Positions 39,815 to 48,136 are shown, counted from the stretch's first letter. The stretch: DNA of 53,471 nucleotides from Oscillospiraceae bacterium (GCA_021202845.1 JAJQCF010000018.1:1-53471), one strand, 5' to 3'. Numbers and translations: made by a program. The notes: generated by a model from the sequence alone, not told the origin.

Positions 39815-41198
39815 AATAGAAGATTACAAGAATAAACTCTTTTTTGAGCCGAAAAACGGTTATGACCGTCTGGAGAGCGGCGAGCGTCTGGCGCTCGAGA
39901 GCTACTGCGAGGACTACAAGGCGTTCCTGACCGCGTCCAAAACCGAGCGTCTGGCGGTGCGCGAGTGCGTGCGTCTGGCCGAGGAGCGCGGCTTTGTGCC
40001 CTTCTCCGCCGGCATGGAGCTGAAGGCGGGGGACAAGGTCTATCGCGTCAACCGCGGCAAGGCCATTTACCTCGCCGTAATCGGCAAAAAGCCGCTGGCG
40101 GAGGGCTGCGGCATCGCGGGGGCGCACGTCGATTCGCCGCGCCTCGACCTCAAGCCGCGCCCGCTCTACGAGGACGGCGAAATGGCGCTGCTGAAAACGC
40201 ACTACTACGGCGGCATAAAAAAATACCAGTGGGTGACTATTCCGCTGGAGCTGCATGGCGTTGTGGCGCTGAAAAGCGGCGAGACGGTTGACGTCAGCAT
40301 CGGCGCGGAGCCGGACGACCCCAAGCTCGTGATAACGGACCTGCTGCCGCACCTGAGCGCCGACCAGTACAAAAAGAGCGTGCGCGACTTCGTCCCCGCG
40401 GAAAACCTCAACATCGTCGCCGGCTCCGTGCCCTACACGGGCGAGGGCGGCGACCGCGTGAAATTAGCCGTTATGAGCCTGCTCAACGACCGCTACGGCA
40501 TCACGGAGGAGGACTTCCTCTCCGCGGAGTTGGAGGCCGTGCCGTCCTACGACGCCGTGGACATCGGCCTTGACCGCAGCTTCATCGGCGGCTACGGCCA
40601 CGACGACCGCGTCTGCGCCTATGCGGAGCTGCGCGCCATGCTGGACATCGAAAATCCCGAGCGCACCGCCGTCTGCATTTTGGCGGACAAGGAGGAAATC
40701 GGCTCCGAGGGCACTTCGGGAATGCAGAGCCTCGCTTTCGAGCGCTTTATAGACGAGCTGTGCGACACGCAGGGGGCGAAGCGGCGCGACTGCTTTGCCA
40801 ACAGCCTCTGCATTTCCGCGGACGTCTGCAACGCCTTCGACCCCACTTGGCCGGAGGTCAGCGAAAAGCGCAACAGCGCAATGGTGAACTACGGCGTAAC
40901 GCTGTGCAAGTACACCGGCCACGGCGGCAAGTCCGGCACGAACGACGCCGACGCGGAGACTGTTGCCGCGCTGCGGCGCATATTCGACGGCGCGGGCGTT
41001 GTGTGGCAGACCGCGGAGCTGGGCAAGGTTGACCAAGGCGGCGGCGGCACTATCGCCATGTATATGTCCCGCCGCGACATTGCCACGATAGACGCCGGAG
41101 TGCCGGTGCTGAGTATGCACGCGCCGTTTGAGGTTGTGGGCAAGTTAGACTGCTACATGACCTACAAGGGAATCCGCGCCATGTACGAAAATTACTGA
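39807..41198 (+). CDS. M18-family metalloaminopeptidase
   Basis: A 463-residue aminopeptidase of the M18 family (aspartyl aminopeptidase/ApeA-like), a cytoplasmic dinuclear-metal enzyme trimming N-terminal residues of peptides. Metal-site segments are visible: AGAHVDSPRLDLKPRP, the catalytic DKEEIGSEGTSG and HGGKSGTNDADAE; a late conserved HAPFEVVGKLD lies near the end. The length is normal. GGAGG lies 9 bases before the ATG, within the end of coaE, which it overlaps by 8 bp. It is the fourth gene of the prfA run. Confidence 0.93.
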   Translation: MSEIEDYKNKLFFEPKNGYDRLESGERLALESYCEDYKAFLTASKTERLAVRECVRLAEERGFVPFSAGMELKAGDKVYRVNRGKAIYLAVIGKKPLAEGCGIAGAHVDSPRLDLKPRPLYEDGEMALLKTHYYGGIKKYQWVTIPLELHGVVALKSGETVDVSIGAEPDDPKLVITDLLPHLSADQYKKSVRDFVPAENLNIVAGSVPYTGEGGDRVKLAVMSLLNDRYGITEEDFLSAELEAVPSYDAVDIGLDRSFIGGYGHDDRVCAYAELRAMLDIENPERTAVCILADKEEIGSEGTSGMQSLAFERFIDELCDTQGAKRRDCFANSLCISADVCNAFDPTWPEVSEKRNSAMVNYGVTLCKYTGHGGKSGTNDADAETVAALRRIFDGAGVVWQTAELGKVDQGGGGTIAMYMSRRDIATIDAGVPVLSMHAPFEVVGKLDCYMTYKGIRAMYENY

Positions 41199-41254
41199 GC
41201 CTGATGTAAGTTTTGCGCTCCGGCGGGGCAACATACCCTTGGAGGTGTGTTATT

Positions 41255-41899
41255 TTGGACGAAATGAACCCGCTGGAGGAAGTGCGCGAGCTGGGCTCGG
41301 CCACGGGCGCGAAGCGGCCGGAGATTCACTGCTTGGCCATTGTCGGGCAGATTGAGGGTCACAGCGTGCTGCCGGAGGACACGAAGGCCACGAAGTACGA
41401 GCACATTCTGCCGCTCTTGGCGGCGGTGGAGGAGAGCCCCGACATCGCGGCGCTGCTGGTGCTGCTGAACACCGCGGGCGGCGACGTGGAGGCGGGGCTG
41501 GCCATAGCCGAGCTGATAGCGGGCATGAGCAAGCCCACCGCCTCGCTGGTGCTGGGCGGCGGTCACTCCATAGGCGTGCCGCTGGCGGTGGCAGCGAGCC
41601 GCAGCTTCATAGCGCCCAGCGCGGCCATGATGCTGCACCCCGTGCGCCTGAACGGCGTTGTAATCGGCGCGCCGCAGACCTATGACTATTTTCAGGCGGT
41701 GCAAAAGCGCGTCACGGACTTCATCACCGCCCACTCGCACATCGGCGAGGAGGCGCTGACCTCCCTGATGATGCGCGCGGGGCAGCTCTCCAACGACATA
41801 GGCACCTGCCTGAGCGGGCCGGAGAGCGTGGAGCGCGGCATAATAGACGCCATAGGCGGACTGGGCGACGCGCTGGGCTACCTCCACAGCAGAATATAG
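41255..41899 (+). CDS. ClpP-family protease, TepA/YmfB-like
   Basis: A 214-residue ClpP-fold serine protease of the translocation-enhancing (TepA/YlqN-YmfB) subgroup. The catalytic Ser is in GGGHSIGVPLA and the His in AAMMLHPVRL; an Asp late in the protein would complete the triad. The oxyanion-type glycine motif LNTAGGDVEAGLAIA is present. Unlike classical ClpP it has a divergent N-terminal part, so coupling to ClpX/ClpC is doubtful. Start is TTG at 41255, with GGAGG 9 bases upstream; the next ATG (41264) is too far from that site. It ends the rightward gene run. Confidence 0.87.
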   Translation: MDEMNPLEEVRELGSATGAKRPEIHCLAIVGQIEGHSVLPEDTKATKYEHILPLLAAVEESPDIAALLVLLNTAGGDVEAGLAIAELIAGMSKPTASLVLGGGHSIGVPLAVAASRSFIAPSAAMMLHPVRLNGVVIGAPQTYDYFQAVQKRVTDFITAHSHIGEEALTSLMMRAGQLSNDIGTCLSGPESVERGIIDAIGGLGDALGYLHSRI

Positions 41900-41900
41900 C

Positions 41901-41940
41901 AAAACAGCCGGACGCTCCGCATGGAGCCGTCCGGCTGTCG
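41901..41940 (-). terminator. Terminator of the lipoprotein at 41952
   Basis: ACAGCCGGACG pairs with CGTCCGGCTGT; on the minus strand TTTTGC follows. It also separates the convergent ClpP-like gene. Confidence 0.75.
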
Positions 41941-41951
41941 GCGTTATGGGG

Positions 41952-42485
41952 TTATGCGTCGGGCAGCAGGCCGCTCACGCTCTCGCCCGTTTGCAGCCGC
42001 CGCAGGATTTCGCAGTTTTGCTCGCCGCCGTCCATTATGTCGCAAAACGCCCGCAGCCTGCGGAAGCCCTCGTCGGATTCATTGTACCAGTCGGGACAGG
42101 AATCCTTGTCCATAACGGCGTACATTACCGAGTAATACTCCCGCCAGTTCTCTGCGGAGAGCTCGTCCAGTGAGTATTCCGACTGCAAAAGCTCCAAAAC
42201 GCCGCCGCACTCCTCGGCAACGGCGGCAGCCGCCGCCTCGGGGTTGTCGAACGTGCAGTAGAGCGCATAAGTCTCGTCCTCCCAAACCGCTTCGTGGTCG
42301 GACAGGGAGCCGACTTCGCTGATTATCGCGGGCGCTTCCCTCTCGGAACTGGTGATAACCCCGCCCGCCGCCTCGAACTCCGCCGCCTGAGAGCCATAGT
42401 CCTCCGCCTCCGCCCCGCACCCCGCGAGCGCGGCGCACAGGAGCAGACAGGCGGCTGCTTTCGCGGCAAATGCCTGTGTTTTCAA
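41952..42485 (-). CDS. Lipoprotein of unknown function
   Basis: A 177-residue lipoprotein (lipobox LAGC near residue 23) with an acidic mature part rich in Glu, Ala and Tyr. The motif LYCTFDNPEAAAAAVAEECGG and a following helix-rich segment suggest a small globular domain, but no family was recognised. The start is TTG, with AAAGGA 10 bases upstream. The 13 bases before the start (GCGATTATC plus the TTGAAAA start) are the same as for the lipoprotein-like gene at 44148, so the two share an N-terminal and leader origin. It is the last gene of the leftward envelope island. Confidence 0.7.
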   Translation of the reverse strand: MKTQAFAAKAAACLLLCAALAGCGAEAEDYGSQAAEFEAAGGVITSSEREAPAIISEVGSLSDHEAVWEDETYALYCTFDNPEAAAAAVAEECGGVLELLQSEYSLDELSAENWREYYSVMYAVMDKDSCPDWYNESDEGFRRLRAFCDIMDGGEQNCEILRRLQTGESVSGLLPDA

Positions 42486-42533
42486 GATAATCGCGTCCTT
42501 TCGGTAAATTGTTCCTCTTCCGCCGCAAGTGTT

Positions 42534-42833
42534 TTACTGCTTTTTCTTATCCATGAAAAACAGGACAACAAACACAATCAGCGCCAAGCCCGCGACAATG
42601 ATTATCGGCGCGCCGGAGCAGTTTTCATAAAGCTCCGTTACCCTGCTGATTATCGCGCCTCCTGCGGACGTCGTTACACTCACGCTCATATTCGGGTCGG
42701 GCGGGAATATTATCGTTGTGTCGAAGGTAAACAGCAGAATAAGGACAACGAACGCGACAGCCGCAATGATAATGAACGCCCACCCAGCGGCGCCGCCCGT
42801 CCCGCCGCGTTTGCTTTTAGTTTCTTTTTTCAT
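42534..42833 (-). CDS. Small two-helix membrane protein
   Basis: A 99-residue protein: a Lys-rich cytoplasmic start (KKETKSKRGG), membrane helix at about 17-38, an outside loop with PDPNMSVSVTTSAGG, and a second helix near 70-92 with a KKK tail. No family was recognised. The ATG has TTAGGAGG 8 bases upstream. A much longer in-frame ORF from 43058 reads through the inverted-repeat element and has no ribosome site. It is flanked by lipoprotein genes on the same strand. Confidence 0.7.
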   Translation of the reverse strand: MKKETKSKRGGTGGAAGWAFIIIAAVAFVVLILLFTFDTTIIFPPDPNMSVSVTTSAGGAIISRVTELYENCSGAPIIIVAGLALIVFVVLFFMDKKKQ

Positions 42834-42906
42834 TTTGTCGCCTCCTAAGTTTTTTGCTGTGCGCAACCGCTTTGTCATGCTCTGCACTGTTCCGCCGACG
42901 GCGAAT

Positions 42907-43051
42907 AACCCCTCCACCGTGCTGGCGCACGGTCCCCCTCCCCTTTCAGGGGAGGCTGTGGAATGCTGTATCTGACGCACAGAAAAGCTGCCGGAAGTCA
43001 TTGCCTCCCCTGAAAGGGGAGGTGGCAGCGCGAAGCGCTGACGGAGGGGTT
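42907..43051. mobile_element. MITE-like inverted-repeat element, 145 bp
   Basis: Left arm 42907-42956 and right arm 43002-43051 are imperfect inverted repeats. They begin AACCCCTCC and end GGAGGGGTT, and each contains the 20-bp inner palindrome-like block CCTCCCCTTTCAGGGGAGGC or its complement. There is no ORF of its own. The pattern GAGGTGGC...GACGGAGGGG resembles an intergenic repeat I recall as frequent in gut Clostridia; this recollection was not checked. It sits in the 237-bp gap between two leftward genes. Confidence 0.65.
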
Positions 43052-43070
43052 CCGTCAATTGCCGGCTTTC

Positions 43071-44132
43071 CTATTCAGCCACCGTTTCGTCCACAGTTTT
43101 TATCACGACATTAAAACATTCGTCGCCCTCATAGTAGCGGTAAAACGAAATTTCATCTGTTATTTGCGCTTCGCTGTTTGGGTCGGCAATCGTGCATGTA
43201 GCGGTTTCTCCGTTTAAAGAAAAATCTCCTTCAAAGCACCATTGCAAGCCCGCGGCAATGTCAACCGCGCCGCCAAATCCGTCGCTAAAGACTGCGCCGA
43301 CCATTGTGTCCGAAACATCACCGTTCGCGTCTTTGCTGGAGAAAAACACCACTATATCATCATTTCCGTCATTGTCCAAGTCACATGAAATAAGGCTGTG
43401 AATCTGAACAATATCCATACTTGATGGTAAATCGTTCAGCAGAGTATATTCGTCTTTTGTCATCACATAATCGTAAATAGATATTGTTATATTGTCAGAC
43501 TGCGCGCTTGCCGCCGTAGCTTCGGGAGCGTCAGCGGCTTCAGATTGATTGTACATCGACAGCGTCACATGGCTGGCGCTCCATATCTGGGAGGAGTTGT
43601 CGCCGTAGCGGAGCTGGATATTGATGTCGGCGCCATCGCTTGTTTGGGCTGTCCACAGCATGGTGTAGCTCTCCTCGCCCTTTACGGCGTTTTCCAGCGT
43701 GGCTTCGCTCTCGGTTTCCTCCGCCGCGCCGTAGGTCTGGAGCAGGTAATCGCGGACGCCGACAAATATCTCCGCGCCGCTAAGCTCCTCCGTCTCGTAG
43801 AAAACATAGTAGCCGTGATAGAATTTCCCCGCGGAGCTGTAGCGCGAGAACAGCGCGGCGGGAAAGCCGCCTATCTCCGCGTCGAACTGCACGGTTTCCG
43901 TCTCGCCGCTCCGCTCCGCCAGAGCGTCGAAGCTCTCTCCCCATTGCAGCGCGCCGACGCCGTCGCACTCCGCGGGTGTCGCCGCCGCCTCCGCGGGCGC
44001 GGCGGAGAGCAGTGCGGAAATCTCGTCGCTAATCTCCGCTTCCCCGCTCTCCGCGCCGCAGCCGGTGAACGCAAGGGCGCACAGCGCGGCAAGCACGAGC
44101 GCTGCCGCTCTCATTTTTACTTCTTTTCGCAT
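43071..44132 (-). CDS. Lipoprotein with Ca-binding-like DxDxDGxxD motif
   Basis: A 353-residue lipoprotein (lipobox FTGC near residue 25). An Ala/Glu-rich linker and a domain with TVQFDAEIGGFPAALF precede the last third. There, SCDLDNDGNDDIVVFFSS is a DxDxDG-type calcium-binding or FG-GAP-like loop, followed by beta strands. The function is unknown; such lipoproteins often bind ligands at the cell surface. The ATG has AAAGGA 9 bases upstream. It is one of several leftward envelope genes. The end abuts the MITE-like element, 19 bp away. Confidence 0.7.
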   Translation of the reverse strand: MRKEVKMRAAALVLAALCALAFTGCGAESGEAEISDEISALLSAAPAEAAATPAECDGVGALQWGESFDALAERSGETETVQFDAEIGGFPAALFSRYSSAGKFYHGYYVFYETEELSGAEIFVGVRDYLLQTYGAAEETESEATLENAVKGEESYTMLWTAQTSDGADINIQLRYGDNSSQIWSASHVTLSMYNQSEAADAPEATAASAQSDNITISIYDYVMTKDEYTLLNDLPSSMDIVQIHSLISCDLDNDGNDDIVVFFSSKDANGDVSDTMVGAVFSDGFGGAVDIAAGLQWCFEGDFSLNGETATCTIADPNSEAQITDEISFYRYYEGDECFNVVIKTVDETVAE

Positions 44133-44147
44133 TTTTCATCGTCCTTT

Positions 44148-44705
44148 CTATGAATTATACTGTATCACATACAGTTTATCCGCTTCCGTATCCCACAAGG
44201 CCGCTGTATAATTTGCCGACTGTCTGCCGCAGACCGCGATTATTTCCTCGTCGGTGTATGTATTTTTAATGTTCTGCTTGTCGCGGAAATATACATAGCC
44301 GCTGTCAATCGCGGGAATACGCACTTCGTCATAGTCAGCCAAAACCGAGGCACAGAACGTGCCGTTATACTCGCCTCCGTACAGCAGGCAGCTCAGCGCG
44401 CCGCTCGGCGGCAGGCTGCTCCACCCGCCGGAGGACTGCACACAGCTGTAGAGCTCATCCGCGTTTACTTCATAATATACAGCCATACTCATTCCGTCGC
44501 CGTTTATCCCTCCGCTTTCCGCAAACGAAAGGGCGCTGCTGTACGAGGCTTCGATGCCGGCCTCCGCCAACAGCTTGTCCGCGACATTTGCCCGCTTCAT
44601 GCCGAAAAACATACCGGCGGCAAAGAAAACAAGCCCCACAAGCACAAGCGCGGCGCACGCGGGCAGACAGGCGGCTCTTTTTCCGGCGAATACTTGCTTT
44701 TTCAA
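44148..44705 (-). CDS. Membrane-anchored protein of unknown function
   Basis: A 185-residue protein. The N-terminus is Lys-rich, followed by a hydrophobic anchor at about 12-35 (ALVLVGLVFFAAGMFFG), with the rest outside. No lipobox at the usual place. The mature part has a VYYEVNADELYSCVQSSGGWSSLPP region and no recognised family. The start is TTG in the same leader context as the gene at 41952 (CGCGATTATCTTGAAAA), with AAAGG-type site upstream. A longer ORF up to 45095 overlaps the next gene and has no ribosome site. Confidence 0.65.
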   Translation of the reverse strand: MKKQVFAGKRAACLPACAALVLVGLVFFAAGMFFGMKRANVADKLLAEAGIEASYSSALSFAESGGINGDGMSMAVYYEVNADELYSCVQSSGGWSSLPPSGALSCLLYGGEYNGTFCASVLADYDEVRIPAIDSGYVYFRDKQNIKNTYTDEEIIAVCGRQSANYTAALWDTEADKLYVIQYNS

Positions 44706-44734
44706 GATAATCGCGCCCCCCTTTCGCAAGTTTT

Positions 44735-45130
44735 TCAGTCGCTCTTTTTCCTCATAACGCAGCACATAGCCGACAGCAGGAGCAGGACGTCGTAGGCTTG
44801 GTTCAGCATCAGCTTCGCCGTCAGGAATTGGCGGTCTATTACGGCTATAGCCAGCAGCAGTAGCACCGAAATCACAGCCGAAACATTGACCGCGCGCCGC
44901 CCGCCGTAGTCCTTTTTCCGCCTCAGCGCAATAAATACCCTCGCGCCGACCGCCCAGACGAGGCAAAATACAATTCTCATTCCGTAGAGCGGCAAATAAT
45001 TGTAGGTACTCCGCGCATAAGCGGTGCAAAGGCTTTCGGCATAGAGCTGCAATAATAAAACAGCGCAAACCAAAACGGCTATAAGGATAGGGCATATATG
45101 CATAGAAATTTCCCTGAACGTATTTTTCAT
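44735..45130 (-). CDS. Small polytopic membrane protein
   Basis: A 131-residue protein with about four hydrophobic segments (ICPILIAVLVCAVLLLQL, MRIVFCLVWAVGARVFI, VSAVISVLLLLAIAVI and LLLLSAMCC) and a short basic loop RRKKDYGGRR. No family was recognised. AAGGAGGTG lies 9 bases before the ATG. The leader (GCAAACGGTGAAAAGGAGGTGA) is nearly the same as that of the secreted protein at 47002, which suggests a shared promoter or translation signal. Role unknown. Confidence 0.65.
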   Translation of the reverse strand: MKNTFREISMHICPILIAVLVCAVLLLQLYAESLCTAYARSTYNYLPLYGMRIVFCLVWAVGARVFIALRRKKDYGGRRAVNVSAVISVLLLLAIAVIDRQFLTAKLMLNQAYDVLLLLSAMCCVMRKKSD

Positions 45131-45245
45131 AACAAAATTCACCTCCTTTTCACCGTTTGCATAGCCATGAGCAGCTACTTTGTTGACTTATTGCCAAAAT
45201 ATTGTTTTAAATATTTCAACACCCCTCTCCTCGTTTGCAGTTAAT

Positions 45246-45818
45246 TTAGTTTAGGCTTTCCACATCAAAATCCTGATTTGCTGATTCTGTGAAAACGAAT
45301 ATATACCCGCTTGCTTCCTGCGGAGCGTACTGCAAATCAAAGGTGTCCACATTTTCTAATTGATATGCATCAGGGCAGAATCCAAAATAGTATTTAACCT
45401 TTTCCGGTATTCCCAGTGAGCTGACAATGTAAGTATCGCAGACGATAAACAAGCCGTCGGACCTTGCCGCAATAATATTTCCCGTATAACTGTCCTTGCA
45501 ATTTATTGTATAGTCTGGGGAGTTTAAATCATATTTAATTTCTGCTTGCAGATACGGAATTGCCGCTATATTGAAAGGGTCGATATAAAAGTTTGACGTT
45601 TTCCTAAAGCAGACGGTATTATCTTGGGTACTTACCGAGAAAATTTTTTCAGCAGCAGAAACGTCCTTTTCATAATTTGCGCTGTACACAGATGTTGATT
45701 CCGAAATCAAGCTGTCTAAAGTATTGCGGTACGTCAGCTTGCATAAAACGCAGAGCGCTATATAAATGATAGCTATAACCAAAAATATTATTTTAAGTAC
45801 TTTCAAAAGTCTTTTCAT
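45246..45818 (-). CDS. A+T-rich membrane-anchored protein of unknown function
   Basis: A 190-residue protein: basic start, one hydrophobic helix at about 9-28 (IIFLVIAIIYIALCVLC), then an extracellular domain with no recognised family. The gene is much richer in A+T than the genes at 42-44 kb, in line with acquisition from another source. AAGGA lies 4-5 bases before the ATG. It is flanked by a long inverted repeat at 45840-45882. Confidence 0.6.
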   Translation of the reverse strand: MKRLLKVLKIIFLVIAIIYIALCVLCKLTYRNTLDSLISESTSVYSANYEKDVSAAEKIFSVSTQDNTVCFRKTSNFYIDPFNIAAIPYLQAEIKYDLNSPDYTINCKDSYTGNIIAARSDGLFIVCDTYIVSSLGIPEKVKYYFGFCPDAYQLENVDTFDLQYAPQEASGYIFVFTESANQDFDVESLN

Positions 45819-45839
45819 AGTATCCTTTTTGAGATATAT

Positions 45840-45882
45840 GCAAAGGAATTATACCAGAGCAAAAATGATATAATCCCTTTGC
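45840..45882. repeat. 14-bp inverted repeat with TATAAT on both arms
   Basis: GCAAAGGAATTATA (45840-45853) and TATAATCCCTTTGC (45869-45882) pair in full with one G-U, around 15 bases. It lies between two A+T-rich leftward genes. No U-tract follows, so it may be an operator or an RNA processing hairpin rather than a terminator. The TATAAT could serve as -10 for the gene at 45246. Confidence 0.55.
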
Positions 45883-45910
45883 TTTCATTATTAACCCTGC
45901 TAATTAATGC

Positions 45911-46945
45911 TTATAATCCGGGAATGCTATATAGTTCTGGATATGAAACCGTAGAAACCGTTGCTTTTTTCACGCCTCCAACATAATAAGTAAAACTTCC
46001 AACATAGTACGAGGTTGTGTTTTTGCCAGTTGCATAGAGCTGCGCTGCATTATTTGCATTTGCATAATATTGAGATTGCAGTGTATTTTCGTAATCTTGA
46101 GATACTCGAGTCGGCACCCCATTTTTAGTAGATGTAGCAATAAAAGTTTCTACTAATCCTAATTGTTCTGTTGTCTGTATATGGGTATAAGAATCAAGTC
46201 CCTTTTCCGAAACATAAGAGAATACAAATGTTTGCTGGGCAACATAATCTACTGTTAGCTTTTGAGTTGCGCCAGTATCAAAAAAACTTGGAAACTTTGA
46301 TAATAAGACAAAGTCTGCAACTGAAAATTTTGTATATTTTAGTCCAAGTATAAATTTGGCTGTTGCCTCCACTGTTTGTAAGAAAGTGTTTGAGGTATAT
46401 GTATTGTCAGTCATGAGCACCAAGGCATCATTACTATAAGCTAAAGGATTAGCTGTTCCATCAAGTTTTTTTGCGTATGCGTATATATTAAATACATCAT
46501 ATGTTATACCATTATATTTTCCAGTAGTGCTTACTCCATAAACTCCAACATATGAAGAACCAGCAGGTACAGAAGGTTTTGACATAAGCGTTGCCAGTTG
46601 GCTATCATTGAGACAAACTACGTATGTCATTTGGTCAATCCTGCTTTCAAGGTTAGCAATTTCCTCCGTAATTGCAGAAGTGTCAACGCCTTTTAATTTC
46701 AACTTATTTTCCTCGACCAAAAGAGTTTGTATTTGATTAATTATTTCTTGCAAAAGCATTTCTTCTTCCTGTGATGTTAATGTATCATCAGAAAGAAACG
46801 CAGATTTATTTTCATAGAGTTCGTCTATTGTATCTCGGCTTATTTGGCTCATTACAGCTGAATTGCTGTCATCACCAAAAGCAGAAATTGAAGTCAATCC
46901 AAGCATAGTTGTAACTAACAGTAATATCGCAATTATTCTTTTCAT
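45911..46945 (-). CDS. A+T-rich secreted protein of unknown function
   Basis: A 344-residue protein with a signal peptide (MKRIIAILLLVTTMLG, cleavage near ISAFG). A helical, Glu-rich region follows to about 110 (QEEEMLLQEIINQIQTLL, ANLESRIDQ), then a beta-rich domain with many Tyr, Thr and Ser residues. No family was recognised. Codon use and A+T content set it apart from the GC-rich neighbours, as for the gene at 45246. GGAG lies 8 bases before the ATG. It follows the small secreted protein at 47002 by 56 bp and may share its promoter near 47400, next to the sigma/anti-sigma pair. Confidence 0.65.
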   Translation of the reverse strand: MKRIIAILLLVTTMLGLTSISAFGDDSNSAVMSQISRDTIDELYENKSAFLSDDTLTSQEEEMLLQEIINQIQTLLVEENKLKLKGVDTSAITEEIANLESRIDQMTYVVCLNDSQLATLMSKPSVPAGSSYVGVYGVSTTGKYNGITYDVFNIYAYAKKLDGTANPLAYSNDALVLMTDNTYTSNTFLQTVEATAKFILGLKYTKFSVADFVLLSKFPSFFDTGATQKLTVDYVAQQTFVFSYVSEKGLDSYTHIQTTEQLGLVETFIATSTKNGVPTRVSQDYENTLQSQYYANANNAAQLYATGKNTTSYYVGSFTYYVGGVKKATVSTVSYPELYSIPGL

Positions 46946-47001
46946 GTTATTCTCCTTAAATTATGATTGTTTGGTGGTTGCGGCCTTTCCGTGTAATACG
47001 C

Positions 47002-47352
47002 TCACGGGCAAACTTTGGGTGACGCTGAGCTTGAGAACGCCACGCCATCAACGGTTCCGCTGACCTTGACAGTGTAGGCTTTCCCACTGGTTACAGCATG
47101 GCTACCTGATATAAGCAAATAAGAAGTACCAGAATCGTCCCATGAGTCAACCAGTGTGCTGCCCTGCCAAAGTTCAAGGGTAGCGGAAATTTTTCCTGCT
47201 TTGACAATTCGTGCCGTGCATGTTGCAGTGTTCCCATCAAAAGTCAGGGACGGCGTCGCAAACGCCTCCCGAGTCTGCGCGTTCGCGGTAAAGCAAAAAC
47301 CTGATATGAGTACAACGGCAAGAATAATCGAAGCAAATATGCGTTTTTTCAC
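47002..47352 (-). CDS. Small secreted beta-rich protein
   Basis: A 116-residue protein with signal peptide (KKRIFASIILAVVLISG, cleavage near ANA). The mature part of about 85 residues is beta-strand-like and resembles a single Ig-like fold (ATCTARIVKAGKISATLELWQG, SGKAYTVKVSGTVDG), with two to three Cys. No family was recognised. The start is GTG, 6 bases after GGGAGGTG; an earlier GTG is within that site. It sits directly downstream of the ECF sigma/anti-sigma genes and has its own ECF-like promoter, so it is a likely sigma target. Confidence 0.65.
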   Translation of the reverse strand: MKKRIFASIILAVVLISGFCFTANAQTREAFATPSLTFDGNTATCTARIVKAGKISATLELWQGSTLVDSWDDSGTSYLLISGSHAVTSGKAYTVKVSGTVDGVAFSSSASPKVCP

Positions 47353-47383
47353 TAAAATCACCTCCCTTCATCCGTTTGCAATA

Positions 47384-47413
47384 ATAACGAAACAAAGGGT
47401 CGATTTTGTGACA
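47384..47413 (-). promoter_or_regulatory. Candidate ECF promoter of the secreted-protein genes
   Basis: On the minus strand TGTCAC (47413-47408), 18 bases, CGTTAT (47389-47384). The TGTCACAAAA...CGTTAT layout recalls promoters read by ECF sigma factors paired with DUF4367-like anti-sigma factors. It differs from the GGAACTT...GTCTA promoters at 3139 and 34879. Confidence 0.4.
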
Positions 47414-47440
47414 CCTAATATATAATTTTTTTATTTTTGT

Positions 47441-48136
47441 CTAATCTGCTAAATAAATGCTTTCTGCCATGTGCATAATGACGGATTCATCTACGGTTCC
47501 TCCTAAGGCAAATATCAGATTTTGTTCTTCGTCCACCCATACAAGGTGGCTTAATTCGTCGGGGTCTGGCGAGGGATAAAAGTCCGCTATGAAACCGTTT
47601 ACCTCTCTCTGCTCCGCGTCCTCTGGCTCAATTTCAAAAATCATCACGCTCGTACCTGACTGCATGAACGAATAATTAAAGTACAAAACGCCTTCGTCAT
47701 CATTCAGGTACACAACAAAACTGCTGTACTCGTTGTCATCTCTGTCCGCCTCGGTGTAACCCTCTGGAATCCAACCGATTGCATAATTGGGCAACACGGT
47801 GGAGGTGGGCTGGTCGGCAAAAAACGTATAGACATAGCTCCGTTCGTATATCTCCCGCACCCACGTCAAAAACTCCGCTCTTGCCTCCGTGTCCGTGCCG
47901 ATGACCGCGGCGAAGCTGACGGCGAGGGTTAGAAGCAGCACGGCGGCTATCCTGCCCAGCTTGGCGGCTGTGCGCGCGGCGGGCGAGCGGCGCTCGTACC
48001 TGATGAGCGCGCTCATTCGGCGGCGGAAGCGGCGGGAAAATTCGTGCGACAGCTCGCCCTCCGGCGGTACGCGCGCCATGAGCGCCCGCTCCGCCTGCGG
48101 TAAATGCGAATAGAGATATTCGTCGCTGACTGTCAT
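47441..48136 (-). CDS. Anti-sigma factor-like membrane protein (DUF4367-type)
   Basis: A 231-residue single-pass protein. The cytoplasmic N-terminal part (about 1-60) is rich in Arg and would bind the sigma factor. One membrane helix is at about 60-80 (IAAVLLLTLAVSFAAVIG). The outside part has IGWIPEGYTEADRDDNEYSSFVVYL and ADFYPSPDPDELSHLVWVDEEQNLIF, which match DUF4367-like sensor domains. It would hold the ECF sigma inactive until an envelope signal. Its ATG overlaps the sigma stop codon (ATGA). The operon order sigma, anti-sigma is standard. Confidence 0.85.
   Translation of the reverse strand: MTVSDEYLYSHLPQAERALMARVPPEGELSHEFSRRFRRRMSALIRYERRSPAARTAAKLGRIAAVLLLTLAVSFAAVIGTDTEARAEFLTWVREIYERSYVYTFFADQPTSTVLPNYAIGWIPEGYTEADRDDNEYSSFVVYLNDDEGVLYFNYSFMQSGTSVMIFEIEPEDAEQREVNGFIADFYPSPDPDELSHLVWVDEEQNLIFALGGTVDESVIMHMAESIYLAD

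Noticed and set aside
42834..43058. Long start for the small membrane protein at 42534
   Set aside because: The extension is the translation of the MITE-like element and has no ribosome site, whereas the ATG at 42833 has AGGAGG.
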